From NCBI GenBank assembly GCA_040220135.1, contig JAVJTT010000020.1, positions 186,001 through 250,000 of the forward strand: a stretch of DNA of 64,000 bases, written 5' to 3'. This stretch comes from CAJXMH01 sp040220135. GTDB lineage: Bacteria > Bacteroidota > Bacteroidia > Flavobacteriales_E > Vicingaceae. Both the position numbers and the translations under genes were made by a program. The notes beneath the pieces are model-generated. The model saw nothing but the letters and a program-made list of their open reading frames with translations, did no database searches and was not told the origin of the DNA. Below, one piece after another: positions 24,963 to 34,727 of this stretch. Numbering within the stretch: the first letter of the stretch is position 1; each line of letters begins with the position of its first letter.

Positions 24963-27900
24963 ATGAGAAAGATATCCTCTCTATTCGCTATTATGGTTTT
25001 GTTTACGGCGACGGCCTTTTCGCAGAACTATTTTGTTACCTTGCCACAGCAGTGTAACACACCAAACCCCGCAACCAATGATACTTTGCGTTTCACAGGT
25101 ACGCTTGGAAATGCTGCAGGAGACGCAATTTTAAAAATTGCATCCATCGGTGATATTGGTGCAGGGACAGAGCTTTTGGATTACTACGATGAGAATGGTA
25201 CCTTAATCGGTACTACGGGCAATGTAGGTAACTGTAACCTCGATTCATTTATTTACACCATGCCCTTGGCCGATGTATTGGCCTTTTCCTCAGACGGTGT
25301 AATTGAGATAGGAATCGACCCTTCACCCGGGGTAAATACGAATCAATGTAATGCAGCTATTGGAGCAGCTGGATACTGTTCTGTAGGTCAGCTGCAATAT
25401 TTAGCTCAAGCCAATGGCATAGATGCTTCGGTAACTTCGATCGATGATCCGACAACATACTGTGCAGGCAGTCAATCAGTAGTTGCTACTATTGGTAATT
25501 TTGGTAATGCCCAGATCAACTCAGTAGATGTGAATTGGGAAGTGAATGGAGTGGCTCAGCCGACCTTTACTTATAGCAGTTTATTAGACACGCTAAACGG
25601 TTCAAATCCCAATACAGCACAAGTAACCTTAGGGACAGCAAATTTCCCGGCGGGAGCATCTACTATAAAAGTATACACTTCAAATCCGAATGGCATGGCT
25701 GATAGCTTTAATGGTAATGATACTGCCTTACTATCAGTTACATCAGCACCGGCACCCACTTCAATAGCCATAAGCAATGTAACCTTAACCACTGCTATGG
25801 TAACTGCTACGGGTGGTGCGGGAACGATTGATTATGAATATGGACCTGCCGGCTTTACGCCGGGTAGCGGAACAACCGGTACCTCTGCGAGCACAACTTT
25901 TACCATAACAGGTTTAACTCAAGGAACAGCCTATGATGTATACGTGCGATCAAATTGCGGTTCAGGCGATGTTTCTTCTTATGTAGGGCCACAAGGTTTT
26001 TTAACCTCTTATGGCGTGCCTTACTTTCAAGACTTTGAAGCTTTTCCAACAGACATTGAGCAAAATCCATGGCCCGAAGGTTGGTCTTCAAGCACGGCTG
26101 CAGATCCGAATTGGATTTCATTTAATCCTGCTACATCTAATGTGTTTAGATCAGGTAGTACTGGACCGGATGTAGACCACACTTTAGGAAACCAAAATGG
26201 AACTTTTATTTTTATGGAGACTTCGGGAGGTACAGTAGGAGCTACAGCAGACTATGTGTCACCACCTGTATATTTTGACCCTACCCATACTACAGTTGAA
26301 TTTTCATTTTGGTATTACTTCTACGGATCAAACATTGATAAGATGTATGTCATAGCCGACACAAATGGAGTTGAGACTGTCTTAGACTCCATAGTAGGAC
26401 AGCAACAAACCACTTCAACAGAACCTTGGAGAGAGTGGTCAGGCTTTTTAAATGGTTTTGAAGGGAAAAGTGTTACAGTTAAATTTAGAGGGGTCAACGT
26501 TTCTTGTTGTACCGGAGATATCGCGATAGATGATGTAGCTCTCGATCCGGTCTTGCCGTTGAATGCAGCGCTTTCCGATGTGGTTTCACCAAGTGGTTCA
26601 TTGTGCCCCGGTAGTCTTACCCCAGTAGTAGAGGTGAGCAACAATGGGTCTACAGACTTAAATTCAGTAAAAGTTGTTTGGGATATTAACAACGGTGCGA
26701 TATTGGATTCAGTAACCTATACAAACACCATTACCTCAGGTTCTACCGCCAATGTAACTTTGGGTACTGTCAACATCTCAGCAGGAACCATCTACGATGT
26801 GAAGTTCTACACCAAAGAGCCCAATGGAATGGCCGATATGTTAACGGCCGACGATACCTTGGAAATTAATGGCTTACAAACCGGAATATCTGGAGTCGTA
26901 ACGGTTGATCCGGGCTTGCCGGCTTCAGCTAGTAACTACGTTGACTTTGCAAGCTTAGAAGCAAACCTAAACTCTACCGGTGTATGTGGTAGTGTAGTTG
27001 TAGATGTTGCTCCGGGAGTATATACGGAGAATTTAACCTTAGATAATGTTCCGGGCTTAGACATGAACAACACTTTAACCATAGATGGAGGAGATTCCTC
27101 ATTAGTGACGCTTGCTTATGGTACAGGAACCAACCCTTATTTGGTTTCTGTAATAAACTCACCTTATGTTACCATTAAGAACTTCACTTTAGAGAACACT
27201 TATACCGGAACAGCCGATCATTACGGGGTTCACTTAAGTAGAGGAACTCACCATGATTCACTTTTAAACTTACGAATCAAACTGAACCCCACCAACACCA
27301 TAGGGGCAGAAGGAATTACAGCCTCTACAGGAGTAAATGACAATTTTGGTGAAGGAAACAACGCTAACTTTACTACGGTAATGGGTTGTAACATCTCCGG
27401 CGGAGATTACTCCATTCACTTTGAAGGAGGATCAGCAGGAAGCTGGAACGTCGGTAATACCTTTGTGAATAACATCTGCATTAACATGGACGGTTACGGA
27501 ATGTATTTCGATGAGCAAGACTCCTTGAATGTAATTGGTAACTCAGTATCCGGTCAACGTAGCACTTTTGCAGATGGAATCTACGGACTAGATTGCATGA
27601 ACATGCGCGTTAATGAGAATTACGTATCAGCAGAAGATTGGGCGATGTATTTCTCTGATGCTAATTCAGACAAGGCGTCAGACATCCGTGCAGAGTTTAT
27701 CAACAACATGGTAATCTCGGCATCTGATTATGGTATTTACATGACCGATGCCAACCGTATTGATTTCTACCACAACAGTGTGCATGTAGAAGGCACAACT
27801 CCTGCGGTTCGATTTTTTGGTACTATAACAGATAGTATTGATATGCGGAATAACGTATTGAGTTCGTTAACTTCAGAGGCTCTAGAGATATCAGAGCCGG

Positions 27901-30773
27901 ATGTAAACGTATTTGATAACTTAGATCATAACGTATATTACACGGCTACGGGCGCCAATTTGTTTGACATAGACGGAACGTCTTATGCAGACTTAGCGGC
28001 TTACCAAACGGCTCAGCCTTTATTTAATGCGAACTCTTTAGATGGAGACCCACAGTTTTTATCTACCACAGACTTGCATATTATTGGAGCCTTCATCAAT
28101 GATGCCGGTGATAATAGCGTAGGAGTATCGGTAGACATTGACGGAGATAGTCGTCCGATGTCAGGCTCAACGGTAGTTGATCCTGGAGCGGATGAGTTCG
28201 ATCCCCCATCTTGTCCACCGGTAGCGAATTTAGCAGCCTTGAATGCGAGCTTGGATTCGGTAACCATTAGATGGGATCAAATTGCGGCAGCCAATGGCTA
28301 TGAGTATATTATTGTACCGGCCGGTAGTCCACAAAGCAGTGGAACAGCCGTATTAACGACTTTAGATAGTGTAAGAGTAGGAGGTTTAACGGCCAGCACC
28401 GCTTACGATCTTTATGTGCGAGTAGATTGTGGTCGCGGAAGCTATTCTTTATGGATAGGTCCCATCACTTTCAACACTGCTTCCGGAATACCTTACTTCC
28501 AAGATTTTGAGAACTTTCCAACAGATATAGAGCAAAATCCATGGCCTGAAGGCTGGACGTCCTCTACTTCAGTAGATCCAAATTGGATCTCATTTACTCC
28601 GGCTACAAGTGCTGTGTTTAGATCGGGTAATACCGGTCCAGATGTAGACCATACCTTAGGAAATCCTAATGGAACCTTCTTATTTATGGAAACTTCAGGC
28701 GGAACAGTAGGAGATTCAGCCGATATGGTAAGTCCACCCATCTTTGTAGACCAAACGCAAAACGCCTTTGAATTATCGTATTGGTATTTCCTATACGGAG
28801 CCAATATTGACAGATTGGAAGTGTTAGTTGAGTCAGGTGGTGCGGAGACTTTATTACGAACTTATACCGGTCAACTACAGGCTGCTGGAACCGATCCATG
28901 GGCTAAAGACTCTATTTTGTTAACCGGCTTTGCAGGAAGTTCGGTGAAAATTATCTTTAGAGGCTTTAATGTTTCTTGTTGTACGGGAGACATTGCGATA
29001 GATGACATCTCCTTGGATATTGTAGCTCCGATTGATGCCGGATTGACCGGACAACCAGAGCCAATAGATGACTCCTTGCAGTGTTACACGGCGACAGAGC
29101 CTGTATCAATCGACTTGATCAATTCAGGAACCTCGGCCTTAGACTTTAGCACAGACAATGCCACCATTACGGTGAATGTAAGTGGAGCAATTACGCAGAC
29201 CCTAACCACAACCTTGACGGATAACTCCTTGAATGGAGGTTCAGCCTTGGCAAGTGGTAGTTCGCTGAATATACCGGTAGGTACTATTGACCTAACGGCA
29301 ACCGGAACCTACACTTTTAATACCAGCGTTGCACAGAGCAATGATGGTAACAGCACCAACGATGCTTTTACAAGAAGTATAACGGTATTGCCTTACAATG
29401 GCGGAACCATTACAGGAAATGATACCATTTGTGCCGGTGACACTACAACTTTATCAGTAGATGGAACTTATGGTACCATTCAATGGCAAGAGTTCGATGG
29501 TAGCACTTGGAATAACATTCCCGGAGCAACCGGAAACTCGGTTGATGTAGATCCAAATGCGCTAACAGATTACCGTGTAGTAGCATGTGGATCAGCAAAT
29601 TCTGCAGTTTTTACTGTTCTTCCAATTATTGTTTCTGCTCCAACAGCTGTAGGTGACACTGTAACTGTGAATTGTGGAAATCCTGGAACTGCATATGGGG
29701 TTGCATCAAGCGGAAATGGAATAACAAGCCCAACTTTTGCTTGGTATGATTCTTTAACAGGTGGAAACTCCATAAATACAGGAGGAGCTTATACAGTATC
29801 TTCTGATGGAGACTCACTAGCTTTCACTGCAACACCTGGCCAAAGTGCGCCAAGTATTGATACCGTTTATGTTGCAGAGCAGATTGCAGGAGGAAATGGA
29901 CCAAGTCTATTAATTACTGAAATGGACTTGGGTGGCCCTGATGCCTTGGAGATAACGAACGCTTCTTCCAGCACCGTAGATGTAACAGGTTGGACTGTTG
30001 CGATTAGTGATAACTATACTGTTATTAATGACGTAAATGCTAATGTTCAGACATTAAGTGGAACCATGGCGCCTGGAGCAACCATGTATTGGACCGATGG
30101 TGCTGTGAATCCATGGGGTAATAATATTCTTTGGAACCCGGGTGCTTACCCAACCTTTACAGGATGGATCTTGATCATTGACGATCAAGGAAACATTGTG
30201 GATTTCTTAGCCTCTAACTGGTTAGCCGCTGACATCGCAACATTTAATGTAACAGTAAATGGCTTCACCATTACTAATCCGATAGCCTCAGGACATTGGG
30301 TAGGTGATGGAGTAAGCGGAAATGCTTTGCCCGGTGGTAGTTCATTGTATCGTCAGGGTAATGCTGACAATAATGACATGACTGACTTTATTCAGAACCC
30401 TATTGACTTAGGTACGGTAAATACAGGACTGAACCTGCCATTCAGTGGTGGATGCGAAGGTCCAAGAGTTCCTGTTATTCTTGAGATTAACTGTATCGTT
30501 GGCTTAGATGATGAACTTGCTAATGTAGAAGGATTCAGCTTGTATCCAAACCCATCTAACGGTCAGTTTACCATGACACTGAATACGAAAACTTCAGCTG
30601 ACTACACTATCTCTATCAGAGATGTGCAAGGGAAGTTGATGTTTGAAGAGCAGTTGAATGTGAACGGAGGTTTTGTTAAGGATTATGATTTCGAATCTTT
30701 AGCGAAAGGAGTTTACTTCATGAACCTTCAATCGGATGATGAGTCAATTGTGAGAAAGATAGTGATTCAATAA
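24963..30773 (+). CDS. Giant T9SS-secreted protein with MAM-like, FN3, beta-helix and LTD domains
   Basis: A 1936-residue secreted protein (signal peptide ending AFSQ, residue 21). In order: an N-terminal beta domain; CARDB-like (about 153-265); FN3 (262-348); MAM-like jelly roll (350-530); CARDB-like (533-640); a right-handed parallel beta-helix rich in N-x-V/I-x-x-S/N turns (about 650-1080); a second FN3 (1083-1172), MAM-like (1175-1355) and CARDB-like (1357-1482); two Ig-like domains; a lamin-tail-like domain (about 1646-1790, opening LLITEMDLGGPDALEI); and a T9SS sorting domain (1858-1936: YPNPSNG, KGVYFMNL, VRKIVIQ). The FN3-MAM-CARDB block is an internal duplication on either side of the beta-helix. 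The function is unknown; carbohydrate binding or adhesion is likely. Confidence 0.9.
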   Translation: MRKISSLFAIMVLFTATAFSQNYFVTLPQQCNTPNPATNDTLRFTGTLGNAAGDAILKIASIGDIGAGTELLDYYDENGTLIGTTGNVGNCNLDSFIYTMPLADVLAFSSDGVIEIGIDPSPGVNTNQCNAAIGAAGYCSVGQLQYLAQANGIDASVTSIDDPTTYCAGSQSVVATIGNFGNAQINSVDVNWEVNGVAQPTFTYSSLLDTLNGSNPNTAQVTLGTANFPAGASTIKVYTSNPNGMADSFNGNDTALLSVTSAPAPTSIAISNVTLTTAMVTATGGAGTIDYEYGPAGFTPGSGTTGTSASTTFTITGLTQGTAYDVYVRSNCGSGDVSSYVGPQGFLTSYGVPYFQDFEAFPTDIEQNPWPEGWSSSTAADPNWISFNPATSNVFRSGSTGPDVDHTLGNQNGTFIFMETSGGTVGATADYVSPPVYFDPTHTTVEFSFWYYFYGSNIDKMYVIADTNGVETVLDSIVGQQQTTSTEPWREWSGFLNGFEGKSVTVKFRGVNVSCCTGDIAIDDVALDPVLPLNAALSDVVSPSGSLCPGSLTPVVEVSNNGSTDLNSVKVVWDINNGAILDSVTYTNTITSGSTANVTLGTVNISAGTIYDVKFYTKEPNGMADMLTADDTLEINGLQTGISGVVTVDPGLPASASNYVDFASLEANLNSTGVCGSVVVDVAPGVYTENLTLDNVPGLDMNNTLTIDGGDSSLVTLAYGTGTNPYLVSVINSPYVTIKNFTLENTYTGTADHYGVHLSRGTHHDSLLNLRIKLNPTNTIGAEGITASTGVNDNFGEGNNANFTTVMGCNISGGDYSIHFEGGSAGSWNVGNTFVNNICINMDGYGMYFDEQDSLNVIGNSVSGQRSTFADGIYGLDCMNMRVNENYVSAEDWAMYFSDANSDKASDIRAEFINNMVISASDYGIYMTDANRIDFYHNSVHVEGTTPAVRFFGTITDSIDMRNNVLSSLTSEALEISEPDVNVFDNLDHNVYYTATGANLFDIDGTSYADLAAYQTAQPLFNANSLDGDPQFLSTTDLHIIGAFINDAGDNSVGVSVDIDGDSRPMSGSTVVDPGADEFDPPSCPPVANLAALNASLDSVTIRWDQIAAANGYEYIIVPAGSPQSSGTAVLTTLDSVRVGGLTASTAYDLYVRVDCGRGSYSLWIGPITFNTASGIPYFQDFENFPTDIEQNPWPEGWTSSTSVDPNWISFTPATSAVFRSGNTGPDVDHTLGNPNGTFLFMETSGGTVGDSADMVSPPIFVDQTQNAFELSYWYFLYGANIDRLEVLVESGGAETLLRTYTGQLQAAGTDPWAKDSILLTGFAGSSVKIIFRGFNVSCCTGDIAIDDISLDIVAPIDAGLTGQPEPIDDSLQCYTATEPVSIDLINSGTSALDFSTDNATITVNVSGAITQTLTTTLTDNSLNGGSALASGSSLNIPVGTIDLTATGTYTFNTSVAQSNDGNSTNDAFTRSITVLPYNGGTITGNDTICAGDTTTLSVDGTYGTIQWQEFDGSTWNNIPGATGNSVDVDPNALTDYRVVACGSANSAVFTVLPIIVSAPTAVGDTVTVNCGNPGTAYGVASSGNGITSPTFAWYDSLTGGNSINTGGAYTVSSDGDSLAFTATPGQSAPSIDTVYVAEQIAGGNGPSLLITEMDLGGPDALEITNASSSTVDVTGWTVAISDNYTVINDVNANVQTLSGTMAPGATMYWTDGAVNPWGNNILWNPGAYPTFTGWILIIDDQGNIVDFLASNWLAADIATFNVTVNGFTITNPIASGHWVGDGVSGNALPGGSSLYRQGNADNNDMTDFIQNPIDLGTVNTGLNLPFSGGCEGPRVPVILEINCIVGLDDELANVEGFSLYPNPSNGQFTMTLNTKTSADYTISIRDVQGKLMFEEQLNVNGGFVKDYDFESLAKGVYFMNLQSDDESIVRKIVIQ

Positions 30774-30794
30774 TCACTGAATCCATAATAAATC

Positions 30795-30830
30795 AAAAGG
30801 CCTCGAAGTTTTCTTCGAGGCCTTTTTTTT
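30795..30830 (+). terminator. Rho-independent terminator after the second T9SS cargo gene
   Basis: AAAAGGCCTCGAAG pairs with CTTCGAGGCCTTTT around TTT(T) and a T tract. It may also serve the convergent uvrA gene, whose stop lies 28 bp away. Confidence 0.9.
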
Positions 30831-30858
30831 AGACTATAAATTGCGAAAAATAAAAGCT

Positions 30859-33657
30859 TTAATTCAAATACTTAGCCGTAAATGATTGCTTTGACTTTTT
30901 CAATTTGTCTGCTGAACCGGAAAATAGAAGTTGCCCCCCTTTTTCTCCACCTTCAGGGCCAAGGTCAATGATCCAATCAGCTTGTTTAATGACCTCCATA
31001 TTATGTTCTATCACCACAAGGGAATGACCTTTTTCAATTAAAGCTTCAAACGATTTTAAGAGCTTTGAGATATCGTGAAAATGAAGTCCTGTAGTAGGTT
31101 CATCAAAAATGAATAAGGTGTGCTTGTTAGCGCCCCTCTTGCCCAAATAAGAAGCTAGTTTAATCCGTTGCGCTTCACCACCACTTAATGTAGCTGATGC
31201 TTGGCCCAACTTTACATAACCTAAACCCACTTCAAGCAAAGGAGATAGTTTAGTGGCTGTCTTCGCTGAAAGTTTATCGTCTTCATACTTAGTAAAGAAG
31301 TCAATAGCTTCTTGGACTGTTAGGTCCAAAACGTCCGAAATGTTTTTGCCATGAAAAGTAACCTCGAGAATTTCATCCTTAAATCGTCTTCCATTGCATT
31401 CTTCACAAACTAAATGAATGTCTGCCATGAATTGCATTTCTTCAATAATCTCTCCTTCTCCTTGGCATACCTCGCAACGCCCTCCATCAACATTAAAGGA
31501 AAAAAAGGCTGCCTTGTAGCCTCTTCTTTTTGCGAGACCTTGAGAGGCGAATAGGTTCCTGATTTCATCATAAGCTTTGATGTAGGTAACCGGATTAGAC
31601 CTGGAAGATTTTCCGATGGGGTTTTGATCGATAAACTCCACTGCTTCTATTTGATTTATGCTTCCTTCTATCTTTTCAAAGGTTCCGCTTTTTTCACCGT
31701 AACCTCCTAGTTCTTTTTGCAGAGCCGGGTATAGAATTCGTTTAACCAAAGTAGACTTACCTGAGCCACTAACACCAGAAACTACGGTTAAGCAGTGTAG
31801 TGGAATCTCGACATTAATCCCTTTCAAATTGTTTTCACGAGCGCCAATGATTTTGATGCTGTTGTTCCACTTTCGTGCTTTTGTTTTAAAGGTAACTGTC
31901 TTATGCTTATTGATGTATTCTGCGGTTAGGGTTTCGGCTTTTAACAAGCTAGTAACATCGCCTTGAAAGACTAATTCGCCACCTTCTCTGCCTGCCCTTG
32001 GGCCTAGGTCTATAATCTCATCTGCGGCTTTAATGATATCCTCATCATGCTCAACTACAATAACAGTATTTCCAAGTGCTTGAAGTGACTTCAAAACTTC
32101 AATTAGTCTCTCAGTGTCTTTTGGATGTAATCCTATACTAGGTTCATCTAAAATGTACATAGAGCCAACGAGGCTACTGCCTAAAGAAGTAGCTAAATTA
32201 ATGCGTTGTGACTCCCCACCTGATAAAGTGTTGGCTGCGCGATTAAGGTTTAAGTAACTCACTCCTACTTTTAATAAATAGTTTATGCGGCTGTTTATTT
32301 CTTGGAGTAAGCGTTTTGCTATTTGCTGCTGTCTATCAGAAAGCACTAAATGGTCGAAATATTCAGCTAAGTCCTCGATGGACAGGTTCACCAATTCGGT
32401 GATAGATTTTCCTCCAACCTTTACGTAGGTAGCTTCTTTTCGAAGTCTTTTGCCATTACATTCAGGGCAAACTGTGCGTCCTCGGTATCGAGCTAGCATC
32501 ACACGGTAATGGATTTTATAGGTTTTTCTACTCAAGTAATCAAAGAATTCATTTAAGCCAGCAAAATATTGATTGCCCGTCCAAAGTAGTTGATATTGTT
32601 CCTCTGTTAAGTCAAAAATGGGTTTGTGAATAGGAAAGTCAAATTTTTCAGCATTTCGAATCAGATCGTTTTTCCAAACTTGCATTTTTTCACCTTTCCA
32701 ACAAATAATGGCATCTTGATAAACAGAAAATGATTGGTTTGGAATAACCAAGTCTTCATCAATTCCAATGACCTTTCCAAAACCTTCGCACTTTGGACAA
32801 GCCCCAAGCGGATTGTTAAAGCTAAACAGATGAACACTGGGCTCTAAGAACTCTTGACCATCTTCTTCAAATGAGTTTGAAAAAGTTTTGTTTGTGCTTT
32901 TGTCGCCTTTTTCACAAATAATGGTACAAGCATGCTTTCCTTCATAAAAGGCAGTTTCTACTGAGTCAGCTATTCTGCTTTCCTCTTCAGCTAATGCTTC
33001 TGAGGCAATAAAGCGATCCACCATGAGGTTCAGTTCTCCTTTCAATTCAGCTGTTGCAAGATCTTCCAAATAAACTACTTCATGATTAAAGTAAGCCCGA
33101 CTAAAACCTTGTTGAATGAGTAATTGAATTTGCTTTTTTGCTGACTGCTTTGCCCCTAACTTTATTTTAGCAATAAGGTAAATCTTCGTTTCATCCTTTT
33201 GGGCTAAAATGTAATCCACTACATCTTGAAGCTGATCTTTCTGCACTTCTTTGCCTGATTTAGGAGAGATTGTTTTTCCAATCCTAGCAAATAACAACTT
33301 TAAATAGTCATAAATTTCTGTGGTACTGCCAACAGTAGACCTTGAATTTGTGGTGTTTACTTTTTGTTCAATGGCAATGGCCGGCGAAACTCCTTTTATA
33401 TAGTCTACCTCCGGTTTTTCAACTTTGCCTAAAAACTGCCGCGCATATGAAGAAAGGCTTTCTACGTATCTTCTTTGTCCCTCGGCATAAAGCGTGCTAA
33501 AAGCCAAAGAAGATTTACCTGAACCGGAGAGGCCTGTGATAACAACAAACTTATTCCGAGGGATAGCGACATCAATATTTTTTAAGTTGTGAACTCTTGC
33601 GCCTTTTATAATGATGTGTTTCTTGGGATCAAGAGATTCAATTGAACTGTTAGTCAT
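30859..33657 (-). CDS. uvrA: Excinuclease ABC subunit A
   Basis: UvrA finds bulky DNA lesions and loads UvrB in nucleotide excision repair. The 932-residue protein has two ABC ATPase modules: Walker A TGLSGSGKSS near residue 42 and SGVSGSGKST in the second half, signatures LSGGESQRI and LSGGEAQRI, and Walker B ILDEPSIGLH and IFDEPTTGLH. Both structural zinc fingers are complete: CPKC with CPEC, and CEVC with CEEC. The length is normal for UvrA1. A -7 promoter box lies 24 nt before the ATG. Confidence 0.97.
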   Translation of the reverse strand: MTNSSIESLDPKKHIIIKGARVHNLKNIDVAIPRNKFVVITGLSGSGKSSLAFSTLYAEGQRRYVESLSSYARQFLGKVEKPEVDYIKGVSPAIAIEQKVNTTNSRSTVGSTTEIYDYLKLLFARIGKTISPKSGKEVQKDQLQDVVDYILAQKDETKIYLIAKIKLGAKQSAKKQIQLLIQQGFSRAYFNHEVVYLEDLATAELKGELNLMVDRFIASEALAEEESRIADSVETAFYEGKHACTIICEKGDKSTNKTFSNSFEEDGQEFLEPSVHLFSFNNPLGACPKCEGFGKVIGIDEDLVIPNQSFSVYQDAIICWKGEKMQVWKNDLIRNAEKFDFPIHKPIFDLTEEQYQLLWTGNQYFAGLNEFFDYLSRKTYKIHYRVMLARYRGRTVCPECNGKRLRKEATYVKVGGKSITELVNLSIEDLAEYFDHLVLSDRQQQIAKRLLQEINSRINYLLKVGVSYLNLNRAANTLSGGESQRINLATSLGSSLVGSMYILDEPSIGLHPKDTERLIEVLKSLQALGNTVIVVEHDEDIIKAADEIIDLGPRAGREGGELVFQGDVTSLLKAETLTAEYINKHKTVTFKTKARKWNNSIKIIGARENNLKGINVEIPLHCLTVVSGVSGSGKSTLVKRILYPALQKELGGYGEKSGTFEKIEGSINQIEAVEFIDQNPIGKSSRSNPVTYIKAYDEIRNLFASQGLAKRRGYKAAFFSFNVDGGRCEVCQGEGEIIEEMQFMADIHLVCEECNGRRFKDEILEVTFHGKNISDVLDLTVQEAIDFFTKYEDDKLSAKTATKLSPLLEVGLGYVKLGQASATLSGGEAQRIKLASYLGKRGANKHTLFIFDEPTTGLHFHDISKLLKSFEALIEKGHSLVVIEHNMEVIKQADWIIDLGPEGGEKGGQLLFSGSADKLKKSKQSFTAKYLN

Positions 33658-33680
33658 GAGGTTGTTATTATCTTTGAAGT

Positions 33681-33688
33681 CAAAATTA
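33681..33688 (-). promoter_or_regulatory. Bacteroidota -7 promoter element (TAATTTTG), uvrA
   Basis: Exact TAnnTTTG match on the minus strand, 23 nt before the uvrA ATG. No clear -33 element and no SOS-type operator were seen next to it. Confidence 0.5.
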
Positions 33689-33857
33689 ACGAGGCTTTTT
33701 GGCTATTTTCGCTTTCATTTTAAAAAGCAATACAATAAAAGCAACCATTAGTCGTTTCTATACGTATTACCACTAAATAAATAAACAAAAGAACTGCCTA
33801 TAGCCTAAACATTACTTTTTTAATACGCTTTCAACAAAGCTTTAATTGTATATGTTT

Positions 33858-34442
33858 ATGGAACCTCAACTCAAAAGTGATAAGACACTAATTAGGGAGT
33901 ATTTGAATGGCAAAGAGTCATCTTTTGAAATCCTTCTAAATCGTTATAAAGACCGAGTTTTTTCATACATCCTTTTTACTATAAAGGATAAAGCTTTGGC
34001 CAATGATATCTTTCAAGAAACCTTTATGAAGGTCATTCGCACCTTAAAGAAGGGAAAATATAACGAAGAAGGTAAATTTTTGCCCTGGGTAAACCGAATC
34101 GCTCACAACTTAATGATCGATCATTTTAGAAAGAATAAAAAATATCCTACCACAAGTGGAGGAGAGAACTTTGATATTTTTGATATTATTCCGGACGAAT
34201 CCCGATCTGTAGAAGATCAAACCATTAAGGATCAGATTTTATCGGATGTAAAAAAGTTGATTCACGAATTACCTCAAGACCAAAAAGAAGTGTTAATGAT
34301 GCGCATGTACTTTGATATGAGTTTTAAAGAAATAGCAGAGCGCACTAATGTGAGTATTAATACGGCATTAGGAAGAATGAGATACGCTCTGATTAACCTT
34401 CGTAAAATGGTTGACAAGGATAAATTAAGTTATTCGAATTAA
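33858..34442 (+). CDS. ECF-type RNA polymerase sigma factor
   Basis: A 194-residue group 4 sigma factor. Region 2 (about residues 20-90) has the core pattern FEILLNRYKDRVFSYI, DIFQETFMKV and FLPWVNRIAHNLMIDHFRK; region 4 (about 130-185) has LPQDQKEVLMMRMYFDMS and a helix-turn-helix KEIAERTNVSINTALGRMRYA-type segment, cited here as VSINTALGRM. I chose the ATG that starts MEPQLKSDK; two slightly earlier starts (TTG 33846, ATG 33852) are possible. There is no membrane anti-sigma gene next to it; a small 69-codon gene follows. Its target genes are unknown. Confidence 0.9.
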   Translation: MEPQLKSDKTLIREYLNGKESSFEILLNRYKDRVFSYILFTIKDKALANDIFQETFMKVIRTLKKGKYNEEGKFLPWVNRIAHNLMIDHFRKNKKYPTTSGGENFDIFDIIPDESRSVEDQTIKDQILSDVKKLIHELPQDQKEVLMMRMYFDMSFKEIAERTNVSINTALGRMRYALINLRKMVDKDKLSYSN

Positions 34443-34517
34443 AATTTGATGGACTTACAATAAATAGGGTGCATAGGCGTTTTTTAGTTATGAATTTTAA
34501 AACAAACTATACCGCTT

Positions 34518-34727
34518 ATGCAGAATTTTACCCACTTTGATTTCGAAAAACTATCTGAAGAGGAGGCCAAATTATACTCCCAAATTTATCCTGAGCAAGA
34601 AAAGAAAGATGCTAAAGCTCCAGACTTAGCAACTAAACAGGCAATCGATAACATTTTAGCTTACTCAAAAGCCATTAGTATTCGACCTTCTAAGCAGATG
34701 AATTTCATAGAAAATGTACTTAACTAA
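34518..34727 (+). CDS. Small acidic protein downstream of the sigma factor
   Basis: A 69-residue cytoplasmic protein, MQNFTHFDFEKLSEEEAKLY then a charged helix, an alanine-rich middle, and a closing MNFIENVLN. I do not recognise a family, but it is short, helical and without a signal peptide, and it has an ATG start and a coding-like composition. It lies 75 bp after the sigma-factor gene on the same strand, so it could be a partner or regulator. Its 3' end overlaps the convergent nth gene by 8 bp. It might also be a chance reading frame, though the neighbourhood argues for a real gene. Confidence 0.6.
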   Translation: MQNFTHFDFEKLSEEEAKLYSQIYPEQEKKDAKAPDLATKQAIDNILAYSKAISIRPSKQMNFIENVLN

